This document shows, in pieces, positions 33,389 to 46,413 of a stretch of 52,886 bases of DNA. The DNA is taken from assembly GCF_003148495.1 (NCBI RefSeq), contig NZ_QGGH01000001.1, positions 1 through 52,886 on the forward strand. The letters are read 5' to 3'. Position 1 is the first letter of the stretch. Each line of letters begins with the position of its first letter. Under the pieces are notes generated by a model. That model saw nothing but the letters and a program-made list of their open reading frames with translations. It did not search any database and had not been told where the DNA came from. This stretch comes from Mesorhizobium loti (lineage in GTDB: Bacteria > Pseudomonadota > Alphaproteobacteria > Rhizobiales > Rhizobiaceae). The position numbers were made by a program, and so were the translations under genes.

Positions 33389-34138
33389 TCAGACCGAGCC
33401 TTTTTCCGCCAGGACCATGTAGTTGACGTCCATGTCCTTCGACCGCGCCCAGCGGTCGGCAAGCGGGTTGTAGGTGACGCCGGTGCGGTCGATGATGGTC
33501 AGGCCGGCGCCGCCAAGCGCCTTTTCGAGCTCTTCCGGGCGCACCAGCTTGCCGAACTGGTGGGTGCCACGCGGCAGCCAGCGTAGCACATATTCGGCGC
33601 CGATGATGGCCAACCCGAGCGCCTTCAGCGTGCGGTTGATGGTGGCCACGAACATGATGCCGCCAGGCCGGACCATCTCGCCGCATTTGGCGACGAACAG
33701 GTCGATGTCGGCGACATGCTCGACCACTTCCATGTTGAGGATGACGTCGAATTTTTCGCCGGCGTCGGCAAGGTCCTCGGCTGTCGTGGCGCGATAATCG
33801 ACGCTGACATTGCCCTCGGCCGCGTGCAGCTTCGCGACTTCGATGTTTGTTTCGGAAGCATCCGCTCCCACAACTTCGGCGCCAAGCCGCGCCATCGGCT
33901 CGCACAAAAGGCCGCCGCCGCAGCCGATGTCGAGGATGCGCAGGCCCTCGAAAGGCCTTGCAGCGCGTGGATCGCGGCCGAAGCGCGCCGCTATCTGGTC
34001 GCGGATATAGGACAGCCGGACCGGATTGAATTTGTGCAGGGGACGGAACTTGCCGTTCGGGTTCCACCATTCGGCGGCAAGGGCGGAAAAGCGTTCCACT
34101 TCTCCGGCATCGATCGTCGATCGTCGGGGCTCTGGCAT
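33389..34138 (-). CDS. ubiG: Ubiquinone biosynthesis O-methyltransferase
   Basis: A 249-residue SAM-dependent enzyme that performs both O-methylations in ubiquinone synthesis. The SAM loop [19 protein letters not shown] is near residues 69-87; the N-terminal signature [19 protein letters not shown] and the loop [14 protein letters not shown] are specific to UbiG. Standard length. It lies after the histidine kinase gene on the same strand (97 bp gap) but probably has its own promoter; downstream is the repeat cluster. Confidence 0.97.
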   Translation of the reverse strand: MPEPRRSTIDAGEVERFSALAAEWWNPNGKFRPLHKFNPVRLSYIRDQIAARFGRDPRAARPFEGLRILDIGCGGGLLCEPMARLGAEVVGADASETNIEVAKLHAAEGNVSVDYRATTAEDLADAGEKFDVILNMEVVEHVADIDLFVAKCGEMVRPGGIMFVATINRTLKALGLAIIGAEYVLRWLPRGTHQFGKLVRPEELEKALGGAGLTIIDRTGVTYNPLADRWARSKDMDVNYMVLAEKGSV

Positions 34139-34235
34139 CGGTTGGTCTCCTCGAGCGCTAGGAAGTCGGGTGTGGGGCCGCGAATGTCAAGGCAACAATT
34201 TTCGATGCTGCCAAGGGGCTGACAGAGTGGCCGAC

Positions 34236-36098
34236 CTACTTCGTGTCCAGCACGGCGCGCAGTTTCGCCGCCAGTTGCTCGATGGTGAAGGGCTTGGCCA
34301 GGAAGTGCACGTCATGGTCAAGCACGCCGTTGTGGACCACGGCGTTCCTGGTGAAGCCGGTGGTGAAGATCACCTTCAGCCGCGGCATGCGCGCGATTGC
34401 TTCTTCCGCCAGTTTGCGGCCGTTCATCACCGGCATGACGATATCCGTGAACAGAAGCGCGATGCCCGGGGTTTCCGCCAGCTTCTGCAACGCTTCCTGG
34501 CCGCTTGCGGCATCGATGACGGCGTAGCCGAGTTCGCGCAAGGCATCGGTGGTGGAGGCACGCACGCGGGCATCGTCCTCGACGACGAGGATCGTTTCGG
34601 TGATGGGAGCGGAATTCTCGCCTCGTCCCGTCGGCACGGCTGCTTCTTCGGCGCCAAAAAAGCGCGGCAAGTAGATCTTGATCGTCGTGCCTTCGCCGGG
34701 TTCGGAATAGATCTTGACGTGGCCACCCGACTGTTTGACGAAGCCGAACACCTGGCTCAGCCCCAGGCCTGTGCCCTTGTTGACCGGCTTGGTGGTGAAA
34801 AAGGGCTCGAAGGCCTTGGCGATGATTTCGGGGGGCATGCCCGAACCGGTGTCGCTGACGGCGATCATCACATACTGGCCGGCCGCGACCTCGGCATGGG
34901 TGGCAGCATAGCTGTCGTCGAGATGGCTATTGGCGGTCTCGATGGTCAGCTTGCCGTCACCGCCCATGGCGTCACGGGCGTTGACGGCCAGGTTGAGAAT
35001 GGCGTTCTCGATCTGGCTCGGGTCGGCATGGATCTTCCACAAGCCCCCCGCCAACACGGTTTCGATGCGGATGGTTTCACCGAGCGCTCGCCGGATCAGG
35101 TCCGACATGCCGGTCAGCAGACGGTTGGCGTCGACGATCTGCGGCGCCAGTGGCTGCTGGCGCGAGAAGGCGAGCAGCCGGGCCGTCAGATTGGCGGCAC
35201 GGTTCGCCGCGTCGATTGCCGCTTCGATGAATTTTGCGATGTCGTGCTCGCCACGCGCCAGCTTGCGCTGGGCAAGGTTCATGGCACTGATGATCACCGC
35301 CAGCATGTTGTTGAAGTCGTGGGCGATGCCGCCGGTGAGTTGACCGACCGCCTCCATTTTCTGCATCTGGCGGATCTGGGATTCGGCCTTTTCCCGCGTC
35401 TGGATCTCATTGCCGAGCGCGATGTTCTTGCGCACCAGCTCATCCTGGGCGACAGCCACCTCGTGGAAGCGGCGGCGCGATTCCCTGATCGTGTAGGCGC
35501 CAAGCAGGAAGATCGCCAGCAGCGCCGCCAGCGAACCGATGCGCAGCCAGGCCTCGACGCGGTCGGTGTTCTCGTCGCGCGCAGCGACGGCGGCGGCGCC
35601 GATGCGTCGGATCGTATCCATGCTGGTCCGGATTTCGTCCATGACGGCCTTGCCCTGACCGCTGCGGACCAGATCCAGCGCCTTCGTCGCATTGCCCTGG
35701 TCGTACAGGGCAATCGTCTCGGCCAGTTCAGCCTGCTTTTGCGAAAGTGCGTCCTTGATATGGTTGATCTGCTGGACGACCTGGTCGTCCGGGGCAGTCA
35801 TGCTGTCGATGCGTGCAAGTTGCCCCGGAATGGCGCCGACAGCCCGCCGATAGGGTTCGAGATAGGATTTCTCACCGGTCAGCAGATAGCCGCGCTGACC
35901 GCTCTCCGCGTCTTGCGCCAGCGAAAGCAGGCCGGAAAGCAATTCTTGATATTCGATTGCCTCGCGCGCGGCGGCGCGATTGGCTCTCTGGCCCTCGACC
36001 AGCATGGCACGGCTGCCGACGATCAGCGCCAACACCGCGAAGCCAATGACAAGCGGGAGTGATTGCCATCGCATGGCGCGTCGAAGACGAGCAATCAT
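34236..36098 (-). CDS. Hybrid sensor histidine kinase with CHASE3 domain and receiver
   Basis: About 620 residues. One transmembrane helix (12-33), a CHASE3 periplasmic sensor (about 40-180, with SGQRGYLLTGEKSYLEPYR), a second helix (184-204), a coiled linker, then HisKA with His260 in GGIAHDFNNML, a HATPase_c domain with NARDAM and GTGLGLSQVFGFVKQSGG, and a C-terminal receiver with phosphoacceptor Asp552 (FTDIVMPVMNG) and Lys602 (LAKPF). Start ATG 36098 is chosen from domain boundaries. No response regulator gene is adjacent, so output is unclear. It is divergent from lysC. Confidence 0.93.
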   Translation of the reverse strand: MIARLRRAMRWQSLPLVIGFAVLALIVGSRAMLVEGQRANRAAAREAIEYQELLSGLLSLAQDAESGQRGYLLTGEKSYLEPYRRAVGAIPGQLARIDSMTAPDDQVVQQINHIKDALSQKQAELAETIALYDQGNATKALDLVRSGQGKAVMDEIRTSMDTIRRIGAAAVAARDENTDRVEAWLRIGSLAALLAIFLLGAYTIRESRRRFHEVAVAQDELVRKNIALGNEIQTREKAESQIRQMQKMEAVGQLTGGIAHDFNNMLAVIISAMNLAQRKLARGEHDIAKFIEAAIDAANRAANLTARLLAFSRQQPLAPQIVDANRLLTGMSDLIRRALGETIRIETVLAGGLWKIHADPSQIENAILNLAVNARDAMGGDGKLTIETANSHLDDSYAATHAEVAAGQYVMIAVSDTGSGMPPEIIAKAFEPFFTTKPVNKGTGLGLSQVFGFVKQSGGHVKIYSEPGEGTTIKIYLPRFFGAEEAAVPTGRGENSAPITETILVVEDDARVRASTTDALRELGYAVIDAASGQEALQKLAETPGIALLFTDIVMPVMNGRKLAEEAIARMPRLKVIFTTGFTRNAVVHNGVLDHDVHFLAKPFTIEQLAAKLRAVLDTK

Positions 36099-36247
36099 CT
36101 GTAATACCGGACCAAAAAGGAATTTCCCGCGGGCAGCATTTCGTAGGCGGTGGCGGGGTGGAACGCAATATGCCGTCTTCTTGAAGCCGGCAATCCGCCG
36201 CCAGCCTTGCGAAACCTTCATCATTTGGCTAAGGAGGCCGCGCATTC

Positions 36248-36275
36248 AGCGGCCGGCGTCAGCCGGCCTTCCGCT
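36248..36275 (+). promoter_or_regulatory. Hairpin in the lysC leader
   Basis: GGCCGGC (36251-36257) pairs with GCCGGCC (36262-36268) around loop GTCA, with outer AGCGG (36248-36252) and CCGCT (36271-36275) able to form an alternative stem, followed by TTTTC. It lies 60 bp before lysC on the coding strand. It could act as an attenuator or simply be leader structure. No leader peptide rich in lysine or threonine was found. Confidence 0.35.
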
Positions 36276-36334
36276 TTTCGGGATTCCTGCTTTTTGGGCT
36301 GGGGTCCGGCTTCAGTCAAAGGCATTTCGCTTTC

Positions 36335-37588
36335 ATGGCGCGCATCGTGATGAAATTCGGCGGGACCTCCGTCGCCGACATCGCCCGCATCCGCAATGTG
36401 GCGCGTCACGTCAAACGCGAGGTCGACGCTGGCCATGAGGTGGCCGTGGTGGTTTCGGCGATGGCCGGCAAGACCAATGAACTGGTCGGCTGGACGCGCG
36501 AGGCCTCGCCGATGCACGACGCACGCGAATATGACGCGGTCGTCGCTTCCGGCGAACAGGTCACGGCCGGCCTTCTGGCGATCACCTTGCAGAACATGGG
36601 CGTGCATGCCCGTTCGTGGCAGGGCTGGCAGATCCCGATCAAGACCGACAATGCGCATGGTGCGGCGCGCATCCTCGACATTGACGGTGCCTTTCTGGTC
36701 AAGCGCTTCGGCGAGGGCCAGGTCGCGGTGATCGCCGGTTTCCAGGGCATCGGCCCGGACAATCGCATCGCCACGCTTGGCCGCGGCGGCTCCGACACCA
36801 GTGCGGTAGCCATCGCCGCGGCGGTCAAGGCTGACCGTTGCGACATCTACACCGACGTCGACGGGGTCTACACCACCGATCCGCGCATCGAGCCCAAGGC
36901 GCGGCGGCTGGCCAAGATCTCGTTCGAGGAAATGCTTGAAATGGCCTCGCTCGGTGCCAAGGTTCTGCAGGTGCGTTCGGTCGAGCTTGCCATGGTGCAC
37001 AGGGTGCGTACCTTCGTGCGGTCGTCCTTCGACGATCCCGATGCGCCCGGAATGGGGGATTTGCTCAATCCGCCCGGAACGCTCATTTGCGACGAGGAAG
37101 AGATCGTGGAACAGCAGGTCGTCACCGGAATTGCCTATGCCAAGGACGAAGCGCAGATTTCGCTGCGCCGCGTCGGCGACCGGCCGGGCGTCGCCGCCGG
37201 CATCTTCGGGCCGCTGGCCGAGGCCAACATCAATGTCGACATGATCGTCCAGAACATTTCCGAGGACGGCAAGTTCACCGACATGACTTTCACCGTGCCG
37301 TCGGGCGATGTCGACAAGGCGCTGGCCGTGCTTGAGCGCCTCAAGGCGTCGATCGGCTACGATGTCGTGCAGTCGGAAGCCGGCATGTCGAAGGTTTCGG
37401 TCATCGGCATCGGCATGAGGAGCCATGCCGGCGTCGCCGCCACCGCTTTCAAGGCGCTGGCCGACAAGTCGATCAACATCCGCGCCATCACGACCTCCGA
37501 GATCAAGATTTCGATCCTGATCGACGGTCCGTACACCGAACTTGCGGTTCGTACTTTGCATTCCGTCTACGGTCTGGATAAGCAGTAG
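36335..37588 (+). CDS. lysC: Aspartate kinase
   Basis: A 417-residue enzyme that phosphorylates aspartate, the first step to lysine, threonine, methionine and diaminopimelate. The kinase domain begins MARIVMKFGGTSVAD with KFGGTS at 7-12, has GFQGIGPDNRIATLGRGGSDT near residue 133 and SVELAMVHRVRTFVRSSF. Two ACT domains fill the C-terminal third (VAAGIFGPLAEANINVDMIVQNI and VAATAFKALADKSINIRAITTSE), so allosteric feedback by lysine/threonine is expected. It is monocistronic or leads to ptsP after 83 bp. Confidence 0.97.
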   Translation: MARIVMKFGGTSVADIARIRNVARHVKREVDAGHEVAVVVSAMAGKTNELVGWTREASPMHDAREYDAVVASGEQVTAGLLAITLQNMGVHARSWQGWQIPIKTDNAHGAARILDIDGAFLVKRFGEGQVAVIAGFQGIGPDNRIATLGRGGSDTSAVAIAAAVKADRCDIYTDVDGVYTTDPRIEPKARRLAKISFEEMLEMASLGAKVLQVRSVELAMVHRVRTFVRSSFDDPDAPGMGDLLNPPGTLICDEEEIVEQQVVTGIAYAKDEAQISLRRVGDRPGVAAGIFGPLAEANINVDMIVQNISEDGKFTDMTFTVPSGDVDKALAVLERLKASIGYDVVQSEAGMSKVSVIGIGMRSHAGVAATAFKALADKSINIRAITTSEIKISILIDGPYTELAVRTLHSVYGLDKQ

Positions 37589-37671
37589 CGAGAACGATTT
37601 GAGTTGTTGCGTGTGCGCCGGTCGCAGTGGAAACTGCGGCGGGCAGAATGCCCATTGGAGAAGAAGCCGCG

Positions 37672-39942
37672 ATGCGTGATCAGGCCAGTGGCCCGCGCGT
37701 TTTGCTGAAACGGCTCCGCGAGCTCATGCAGGAGCCGCTGGAGCCGCAGGAGCGGCTCGACCGGATCGTGCGCGATATCGCCTCCAATATGGTCGCCGAA
37801 GTCTGCTCGCTCTATGTGCTGCGTGCCGATTCGGTGCTCGAACTCTACGCCACCGAAGGTCTGAACCCGAACGCCGTCCACCTTGCGCAGTTGCGACTGG
37901 GGCAAGGCCTGGTCGGCACGATCGCGGCCAGTGCGCGGCCGCTCAACCTTTCCAATGCGCAGGAACATCCGGCCTTTGCCTATCTGCCGGAGACCGGGGA
38001 AGAGATCTACAACTCCTTCCTAGGCGTGCCGGTGCTGCGGGCAGGGCGCACGCTGGGCGTTCTGGTGGTGCAGAACAAGACCATGCGCCATTACCGCGAC
38101 GACGAGGTCGAGGCGCTGGAAACCACCGCAATGGTGATCGCCGAGATGATCGCCACCGGCGATCTGGCGCGGCTGACCAGGCCCGGCCTCGAGCTCGATC
38201 TGCGCCGTCCGGTCAGCTTCACCGGCCTTTCCTTCAATGACGGCGTCGGACTTGGCCATGTCGTGCTGCATGAGCCGCGCATCGTCGTCACCAATTTGTT
38301 CAACGAAGACAGCGAGGAAGAGGTCCGTCGACTCGAAACCTCGCTCGGCTCGCTCAGGCTCTCCATCGACGACATGCTCGAACGCCGCGACGTCGCCTTC
38401 GAGGGCGAGCATCGCCAGGTGCTGGAAGCCTACCGTATGTTCGCCAACGACCGCGGCTGGGTGCGCCGGCTGGAAGAGGCGATCCGCAACGGCCTGACCG
38501 CCGAGGCTGCCGTAGAAAAGGTGCAGAGCGACATGCGCGCCCGCATGCTGCACATGACCGACCCCTATCTGCGCGAGCGGATGAGCGATTTCGACGACCT
38601 CGCCAACCGGCTGCTGCGCCAGCTGATGGGGCGCGGGCCGGAAGATGTCGCCGCATCGCTGCCGAAGGACGCCATCATCGTCGCCCGTTCGATGGGCGCC
38701 GCCGAACTGCTCGACTATCCCAGGGACAAGATGCGCGGGCTGGTGCTCGAGGATGGTGCTGCGACCAGCCACGTCGTTATCGTCGCGCGGGCCATGGGCA
38801 TCCCTGTCGCCGGCCAGATGAAGGGCGCGGTTTCCATGGCGGAAAACGGCGACGCCATCATCGTCGACGGTGAAGAGGGCGTGATCCATTTGCGGCCGCA
38901 GCCCGATCTCGAAGCCGCCTATGCCGAAAAGGTGCGTTTCCGGGCTCGCCGGCAAGAAGTCTATCGCGAGCTGCGCAAGAAGCCGTCGATGACCAGGGAT
39001 GGTGTCCAGGTCGACCTGTTGATGAATGCCGGGCTTGCCGTCGACCTGCCGCAGCTTGCCGAAGCGGGTGCGGCCGGCATCGGCCTGTTCCGCACCGAAC
39101 TGCAGTTCATGGTCGCTTCGACATTTCCCCGTGCCGAGGCCCAGGAAAAGCTTTACCGCGACGTGCTCGAGGCAGCGCGCGGCAAGCCGGTCACCTTCCG
39201 CACCATCGATATTGGCGGCGACAAGGTGCTGCCCTATTTCAAGGGCGCGATCCAGGAAGAGAACCCGGCGCTCGGCTGGCGGGCGATCCGCCTGACGCTT
39301 GACCGACCGGGGCTGCTGCGCACCCAGATCCGCGCGCTGCTCAAGGCCAGTGGCGGGCGTGAACTCAAGCTGATGCTGCCGATGGTGACCGAGCTTGGCG
39401 AGATCGCCCAGGCGCGCGAGATCATCGACCGCGAGGTGCGGCATCTCTCGCGTTTTGCCCATCATTTGCCGACCAGCCTGAAGCTGGGGGCGATGCTTGA
39501 AGTGCCATCGCTCTTGTTCCAGCTCGATGAGCTGATGAAGGCGGTCGACTTCGTCTCGGTCGGTTCGAACGATCTGTTCCAGTTCGTCATGGCCGTCGAC
39601 CGCGGCAACACGCAACTCGCCAACCGCTTCGACACGCTGTCGGCGCCGTTCCTGCGCGTCCTGAAGCAGATCGCCGATGCCGGCGTCCGCAACCACACGC
39701 CGGTGACCCTGTGCGGCGAACTCGCCGGCAAGCCGATTTCGGCTATGGCGCTGATCGGTCTCGGCTTCCGCTCGATCTCGATGTCGCCGGCCTCGATCGG
39801 CCCGGTCAAGGCGATGCTGACGGAACTGCCGCTGGATGAGTTGGAGGCCTTCTTCGACGACAATCTGATGGCGCCGGCGCAGGGCTTGCCGATGCGGGCG
39901 CTTTTGCAGGCCTTTGCCGACGACCGTTCGATTCCATTGTAG
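37672..39942 (+). CDS. ptsP: Phosphoenolpyruvate-protein phosphotransferase PtsP (EI-Ntr)
   Basis: A 756-residue first component of the nitrogen phosphotransfer system, which passes phosphate from PEP to NPr and EIIA-Ntr and regulates metabolism. The N-terminal GAF domain (about 20-165, [21 protein letters not shown]) distinguishes it from the sugar PTS. The phosphorylated histidine is His367 in [20 protein letters not shown]. The PEP-binding domain has [24 protein letters not shown] and [17 protein letters not shown] 37672 has GGAGAAGAAGC before it. It commonly follows lysC in rhizobia. Confidence 0.96.
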   Translation: MRDQASGPRVLLKRLRELMQEPLEPQERLDRIVRDIASNMVAEVCSLYVLRADSVLELYATEGLNPNAVHLAQLRLGQGLVGTIAASARPLNLSNAQEHPAFAYLPETGEEIYNSFLGVPVLRAGRTLGVLVVQNKTMRHYRDDEVEALETTAMVIAEMIATGDLARLTRPGLELDLRRPVSFTGLSFNDGVGLGHVVLHEPRIVVTNLFNEDSEEEVRRLETSLGSLRLSIDDMLERRDVAFEGEHRQVLEAYRMFANDRGWVRRLEEAIRNGLTAEAAVEKVQSDMRARMLHMTDPYLRERMSDFDDLANRLLRQLMGRGPEDVAASLPKDAIIVARSMGAAELLDYPRDKMRGLVLEDGAATSHVVIVARAMGIPVAGQMKGAVSMAENGDAIIVDGEEGVIHLRPQPDLEAAYAEKVRFRARRQEVYRELRKKPSMTRDGVQVDLLMNAGLAVDLPQLAEAGAAGIGLFRTELQFMVASTFPRAEAQEKLYRDVLEAARGKPVTFRTIDIGGDKVLPYFKGAIQEENPALGWRAIRLTLDRPGLLRTQIRALLKASGGRELKLMLPMVTELGEIAQAREIIDREVRHLSRFAHHLPTSLKLGAMLEVPSLLFQLDELMKAVDFVSVGSNDLFQFVMAVDRGNTQLANRFDTLSAPFLRVLKQIADAGVRNHTPVTLCGELAGKPISAMALIGLGFRSISMSPASIGPVKAMLTELPLDELEAFFDDNLMAPAQGLPMRALLQAFADDRSIPL

Positions 39943-39952
39943 TAGCCTCATC

Positions 39953-41032
39953 ATGGTCAACCTGCCCCGCGATCGTATGGATCAAGTCGTCAAACGTTTC
40001 GAGATGCTCGAAGCGCAGATGTCGGCTGGCCCGGCGCCGGACGCCTATGTGCGGATGGCGTCCGAATATGCCGAAATCCAGGACATGGTGGCCAAGGTCA
40101 GGGCACTGCGCCTGGCCGAGCATGAGCAGGCCGACCTCGAAGCCATGCTTGCCGACAAGGGCACCGACGCCGAGATGCGGGCGCTCGCCGAGGCCGACCT
40201 GCCGGAGGTCGAGGAACGCATCGAGGCGCTGCAGAAGGACATCCAGATCCTGCTGTTGCCCAAGGATGCCGCCGACGACAAGAACGCCATTCTCGAAATC
40301 CGCGCCGGCACCGGCGGTGATGAGGCCGCCCTTTTTGCCGGTGACCTTTTTCGCATGTATGAACGCTACGCTGCCGAACGCGGCTGGCGTTTCGAGACGG
40401 CCTCAGCCAGCGATGGCGATGCCGGCGGCTACAAGGAAATCATCGCCACGGTGTCGGGCAAGGGTGTCTTTGCGCATCTGAAGTTCGAATCCGGCGTGCA
40501 CCGGGTGCAGCGCGTGCCGGCGACCGAGGCGAGCGGGCGCATCCACACGTCGGCGGCAACCGTCGCGGTGCTGCCCGAAGCCGAAGAGGTCGACATCGAC
40601 ATCAGGGCCGAAGACATCCGCATCGATACGATGCGCGCCTCGGGTTCGGGCGGCCAGCACGTCAACACCACCGATTCGGCTGTCCGCATCACCCATTTGC
40701 CGACCGGCATCATGGTGGTGCAGGCGGAAAAGTCACAGCATCAGAACCGCGCCAAGGCGATGCAGATCCTGCGGGCCCGGCTCTATGACCTGGAACGCGG
40801 CAAGGCGGACGAAGAGCGCTCGGAATCGCGCAAGTCACAGGTCGGTTCCGGTGACCGCTCGGAACGCATCCGGACCTATAATTTTCCTCAAGGCCGCGTC
40901 ACCGACCACCGCATCAACCTGACGCTCTACAAGCTCGACAGGGTGATGATGGGCGAACTCGACGAAATCATCAATGCGCTGATCGCCGATCACCAGTCGA
41001 AGTTGCTCGCCGACATCGGCATCGATGGCTGA
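39953..41032 (+). CDS. prfA: Peptide chain release factor 1
   Basis: A 359-residue class 1 release factor for UAA and UAG. The catalytic GGQ is Gly233-Gly234-Gln235 in [15 protein letters not shown]. The tripeptide anticodon region is within [21 protein letters not shown] and the PxT-type loop [25 protein letters not shown] is intact. It begins 10 bp after ptsP and overlaps the prmC start by 8 bp, so prfA and prmC are coupled, as is usual. Confidence 0.98.
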   Translation: MVNLPRDRMDQVVKRFEMLEAQMSAGPAPDAYVRMASEYAEIQDMVAKVRALRLAEHEQADLEAMLADKGTDAEMRALAEADLPEVEERIEALQKDIQILLLPKDAADDKNAILEIRAGTGGDEAALFAGDLFRMYERYAAERGWRFETASASDGDAGGYKEIIATVSGKGVFAHLKFESGVHRVQRVPATEASGRIHTSAATVAVLPEAEEVDIDIRAEDIRIDTMRASGSGGQHVNTTDSAVRITHLPTGIMVVQAEKSQHQNRAKAMQILRARLYDLERGKADEERSESRKSQVGSGDRSERIRTYNFPQGRVTDHRINLTLYKLDRVMMGELDEIINALIADHQSKLLADIGIDG

Positions 41033-41900
41033 TCAACTGCCCGAGACGCTGGGGCAGTTGCTGCGGGAAGCGCAGGCTCGGCTTGCCGCTGCTGTCGATG
41101 ATCAGGCGCTCGATGCGAGGCTGATCGTCGAGCATTTCTCCGGCACGACACGCACGCAAGCCATCGTGGACCCCGAACGCAAGGTCGACGCTGGCATTGT
41201 TGCCGAAATCGATGCCGCCTTAAGACGTCGCGCCGGCGGCGAGCCGGTGCACCGCATCCTCGGCTATCGTGAATTCTACGGTTTGCGCCTGTCGCTGTCG
41301 CCAGAAACGCTGGAGCCGCGGCCCGATACCGAAACGCTGGTCGAAGCGATGCTGCCTTTCGTCAGGGCGGTGGCGGTCCGGGAAGGCGAGTGCCGCATCC
41401 TCGATCTTGGCACCGGCACCGGCGCCATTGCACTGGCGCTGCTCAGCGCCGTGCCGACAGCGATCGCCACCGGCGTCGATCTGTCCGCGGGCGCGTTGGC
41501 GACGGCAGCCCGCAATGCCGGGCAACTGGGCCTTGCAGGCCGGTTCACGGTGCTTCAGTCGGACTGGTTCGAAAAAGTTTCCGGCCGGTACCATGTAATT
41601 GCCGCAAACCCTCCCTATATACCCTCGGAAGACATTGGAAATCTGCAGGACGAAGTCCGCAATTTCGACCCGCGCTTGGCCTTGGATGGCGGCGCGGACG
41701 GTCTGAACCCCTACAGGATCATCGCCGCGGAGGCGGCAAGGTTTTTGGAAACTGAAGGCAGGATTGCGGTCGAGATCGGCCACACGCAGCACAATGAGGT
41801 CTGCGAGATATTCGCTGCAGCCGGCTACGTCCCGGGCGGTGCTTTTCGTGACCTCGGCGGAAACGACAGGGTTATTGTCTTTGAAAGGATAAAGCCTTGA
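41025..41900 (+). CDS. prmC: Peptide chain release factor N5-glutamine methyltransferase
   Basis: A 291-residue SAM-dependent methyltransferase that methylates the glutamine of the GGQ motif in release factors. NPPY is at 195-198 ([11 protein letters not shown]), and the SAM loop [14 protein letters not shown] at 127-140. The N-terminal five-helix bundle is present ([11 protein letters not shown]). It overlaps its substrate gene, prfA, by 8 bp. Confidence 0.97.
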   Translation: MADQLPETLGQLLREAQARLAAAVDDQALDARLIVEHFSGTTRTQAIVDPERKVDAGIVAEIDAALRRRAGGEPVHRILGYREFYGLRLSLSPETLEPRPDTETLVEAMLPFVRAVAVREGECRILDLGTGTGAIALALLSAVPTAIATGVDLSAGALATAARNAGQLGLAGRFTVLQSDWFEKVSGRYHVIAANPPYIPSEDIGNLQDEVRNFDPRLALDGGADGLNPYRIIAAEAARFLETEGRIAVEIGHTQHNEVCEIFAAAGYVPGGAFRDLGGNDRVIVFERIKP

Positions 41901-42203
41901 CGCAGTGCAAAAAAGCGCTTGGCAATACCGGGGAATACGGCTAGGGTCGCCTTAACCGGATGAGACGAAGCAGGCAGTGCTCTTAGCGATTCGGTTTTCC
42001 TTGGAAATAGCTGCCTTCTTGCGCAAACGATGCCCAAGCTTCGTGCGGGAATCGTCCGGCAAGTGATGTAACCGGAACAGGATGGCACGTGGCGCCAACG
42101 CAATCGATGCGGGCGAACGCCGGTGAAGAGACGAAACGGCTGGCTGCATGAGCGCCTCCGTTCGTGAAGAGTTTTTCGAAAATTTCAAAATGAAGAGAGT
42201 TTG
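41901..42203. other. Gene-free leader before the DUF4167 gene
   Basis: A 303-bp gap between prmC and the DUF4167 gene. I saw no convincing reading frame, terminator or strong promoter in it. It includes a T/A-rich stretch near the end (GAGTTTTTCGAAAATTTCAAAATGAAGAG, about 42165-42196) that probably serves as leader and ribosome binding region. A structured leader is possible but not shown. Confidence 0.4.
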
Positions 42204-43157
42204 ATGAGGCCACAACAGCAGAACAGGCGCATGCGCGGTCGCAACAACAATGGCGGCGGCGGTGGTAACAATAACAATAATAACAACAACAACCGCAAGG
42301 GACCAAACCCCCTGACGCGCAACTACGAGAGCAATGGCCCGGACGTGAAGATCCGCGGTTCGGCTCAGCAGATCGCCGAAAAATACGCCACCCTTGCCCG
42401 TGATGCGCACAGCTCCGGCGATCGGGTCATGGCGGAGAACTATCTCCAGCATGCCGAACATTACAATCGCATCATCGCAGCCGCGCAGGCGCAGATGCCG
42501 ATCCAGAACGCGCAGCAGAATCGCGATGATTTCGACGATGACGGCGACGAGGATCGCGACGATTTCGACAATGGCGGCAACAACAGCAACACTGTTTCCG
42601 ATGCTCAGGTTCCGGTGGTCAACCATGGCGCCGGGCCGCAGCCGGTCATCGAAGGCATGCCGGCCGAGGTCGCGCTGAACCGGGAAGGTGGCCGCGACAA
42701 TCGCGACAATGCCGGGCGTGACAATGGCGGGCGCAACAATGGTGGCCGCGACAACAATGGCGCACGCCATCGCGATCGTCGCCCCAATGGCGGTTACGGC
42801 CAGAACGGCCAGCGCGACTTCGGTTCGTCCGCCGAGCAAGGTGGTCAGCCCCAGAGCAACGAGACCCCGATCCAGGGCGAAGCCGCTTCGCCGACCGAGT
42901 CCGTTGCCGCGGCTGAGCCGGCTCCGTTGTTCGAGAACCTGTCGCCGGCGGGTCTTGCCGCCCAGGCCGAGCTCAACGAGGCGGCCGCCGAAAGCGGTGC
43001 TGCCCGTCGCCCGAGGCGTCCGCGCCGCCCGCGCGTCAACGCCGATCAGATTGACGGCGGCGACAATGCCAATTCCGGGGCCGACGCCAGTGAGGCTGCT
43101 GCGGCCCCGGTCGACAGCGGCAATGCTGAACCGGTCATTGTCGATATCGACAACTGA
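42204..43157 (+). CDS. DUF4167 protein with Asn-rich tracts
   Basis: A 317-residue protein whose N-terminus MRPQQQNRRMRGR is followed by a run of glycine and nine asparagines. The conserved DUF4167 domain (about 33-95) has NYESNGPDVKIRGSAQQI, AEKYATLARDA and SGDRVMAENYLQHAEHYNRI. The rest is disordered: NG/RD-rich repeats (GRDNGGRNNGGRDNNGARH) and an acidic Ala-rich C-terminus with RRPRRPRRPRV. The basic tracts suggest RNA binding; function is unknown. ATG 42204 has GAAGAGAG upstream. It ends at a terminator. Confidence 0.9.
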   Translation: MRPQQQNRRMRGRNNNGGGGGNNNNNNNNNRKGPNPLTRNYESNGPDVKIRGSAQQIAEKYATLARDAHSSGDRVMAENYLQHAEHYNRIIAAAQAQMPIQNAQQNRDDFDDDGDEDRDDFDNGGNNSNTVSDAQVPVVNHGAGPQPVIEGMPAEVALNREGGRDNRDNAGRDNGGRNNGGRDNNGARHRDRRPNGGYGQNGQRDFGSSAEQGGQPQSNETPIQGEAASPTESVAAAEPAPLFENLSPAGLAAQAELNEAAAESGAARRPRRPRRPRVNADQIDGGDNANSGADASEAAAAPVDSGNAEPVIVDIDN

Positions 43158-43179
43158 TAGAACGACACTTCAAGACGTT

Positions 43180-43216
43180 GAGCGGCGGGGAGAAATCTCC
43201 GCCGTTTTTGTTTTTG
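43180..43216 (+). terminator. Rho-independent terminator after the DUF4167 gene
   Basis: CGGCGGGGAGA pairs with TCTCCGCCG around an AA loop with a 2-nt bulge, followed by TTTTTGTTTTTG (43204-43216). It ends the prfA-prmC-DUF4167 unit and insulates clpB. Confidence 0.75.
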
Positions 43217-43257
43217 CGCGGCGATGGAATATTATGCGTTGACCGACATCAAGGCGT

Positions 43258-43286
43258 CTTGAGACAGCATGGCCTATGCACCATAT
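43258..43286 (+). promoter_or_regulatory. RpoH (sigma-32)-type promoter of clpB
   Basis: CTTGAGA (43258-43264) and CACCATAT (43279-43286) are separated by 14 bp, close to the heat-shock consensus CTTGAAA-N13/14-CCCCATNT. It ends 93 bp before the clpB start. ClpB is a classic RpoH target, which supports the call. Confidence 0.65.
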
Positions 43287-43379
43287 CTCGGCTGAACAGG
43301 ATCCGGCTCGAATGGGCGGGTCCGTCACCGCAATCTGATCCGGTGCCGCAAAGCGGGCCGGTGATGGAAGGAGACAGAT

Positions 43380-45986
<2,607 letters not shown>

Positions 45987-45990
45987 TCCA

Positions 45991-46027
45991 AACGCCGCGC
46001 GTCCATCCTGGACGCGCGGCGTTTTTT
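45991..46027 (+). terminator. Strong Rho-independent terminator after clpB
   Basis: AACGCCGCGCGTCC (45991-46004) is fully complementary to GGACGCGCGGCGTT (46010-46023) around loop ATCCT, followed by a run of six T (46022-46027). A textbook structure. Confidence 0.95.
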
Positions 46028-46047
46028 CGTATGAAGAGCGGGCGCGG

Positions 46048-46413
46048 ATGACACTGGACGACTACAACAGCTTCTGCGCCTCGCTGCCCTCGACGAGCCA
46101 TGTCGTCCAGTGGGGCGGCGCCCATGTCTGGAAGGTCGGAGCCAAGGTCTTCGCGATCGGCGGCTGGGACCAGGGCCAGCAGCTCTTCGTCACCTTCAAA
46201 TGCTCCGATATCGCCTATGCTGTGCTCAAAGAGCAGCCGGGCCTGCGGCCCGCGCCCTATCTTGCCTCGCGCGGCATGACGTGGATCCAGCGTCGGACAA
46301 GCCAGAGCATGGATGATGCTGCGCTGAAGGACTATCTGCGCGAGAGCCATCGCCTTGTCGCCCTAAAGCTGACCAGGCAGGCGCGCAAGGAATTGGGACT
46401 CGCCGCAAGCTAG
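46048..46413 (+). CDS. MmcQ/YjbR family protein
   Basis: A 121-residue protein of the YjbR family, structurally double-wing DNA-binding-like. Conserved marks are MTLDDYNSFCASLPSTSHV, the WKVGAKVFAIGG strand pair, FVTFKCSDIAYAVL, and GMTWIQ followed by LKDYLRESHRLVALKL. Function is not known with confidence. It follows the clpB terminator and has its own transcript. Confidence 0.9.
   Translation: MTLDDYNSFCASLPSTSHVVQWGGAHVWKVGAKVFAIGGWDQGQQLFVTFKCSDIAYAVLKEQPGLRPAPYLASRGMTWIQRRTSQSMDDAALKDYLRESHRLVALKLTRQARKELGLAAS

Noticed and set aside
34026..36062. Open frame of 678 codons opposite the histidine kinase
   Set aside because: Antisense shadow; the kinase motifs are all on the other strand.
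42246..42300. Short AAC/AAT repeats resembling a CRISPR-like or simple-sequence array
   Set aside because: They encode the Asn tract in frame of the DUF4167 protein; there are no spacers or regular repeats.
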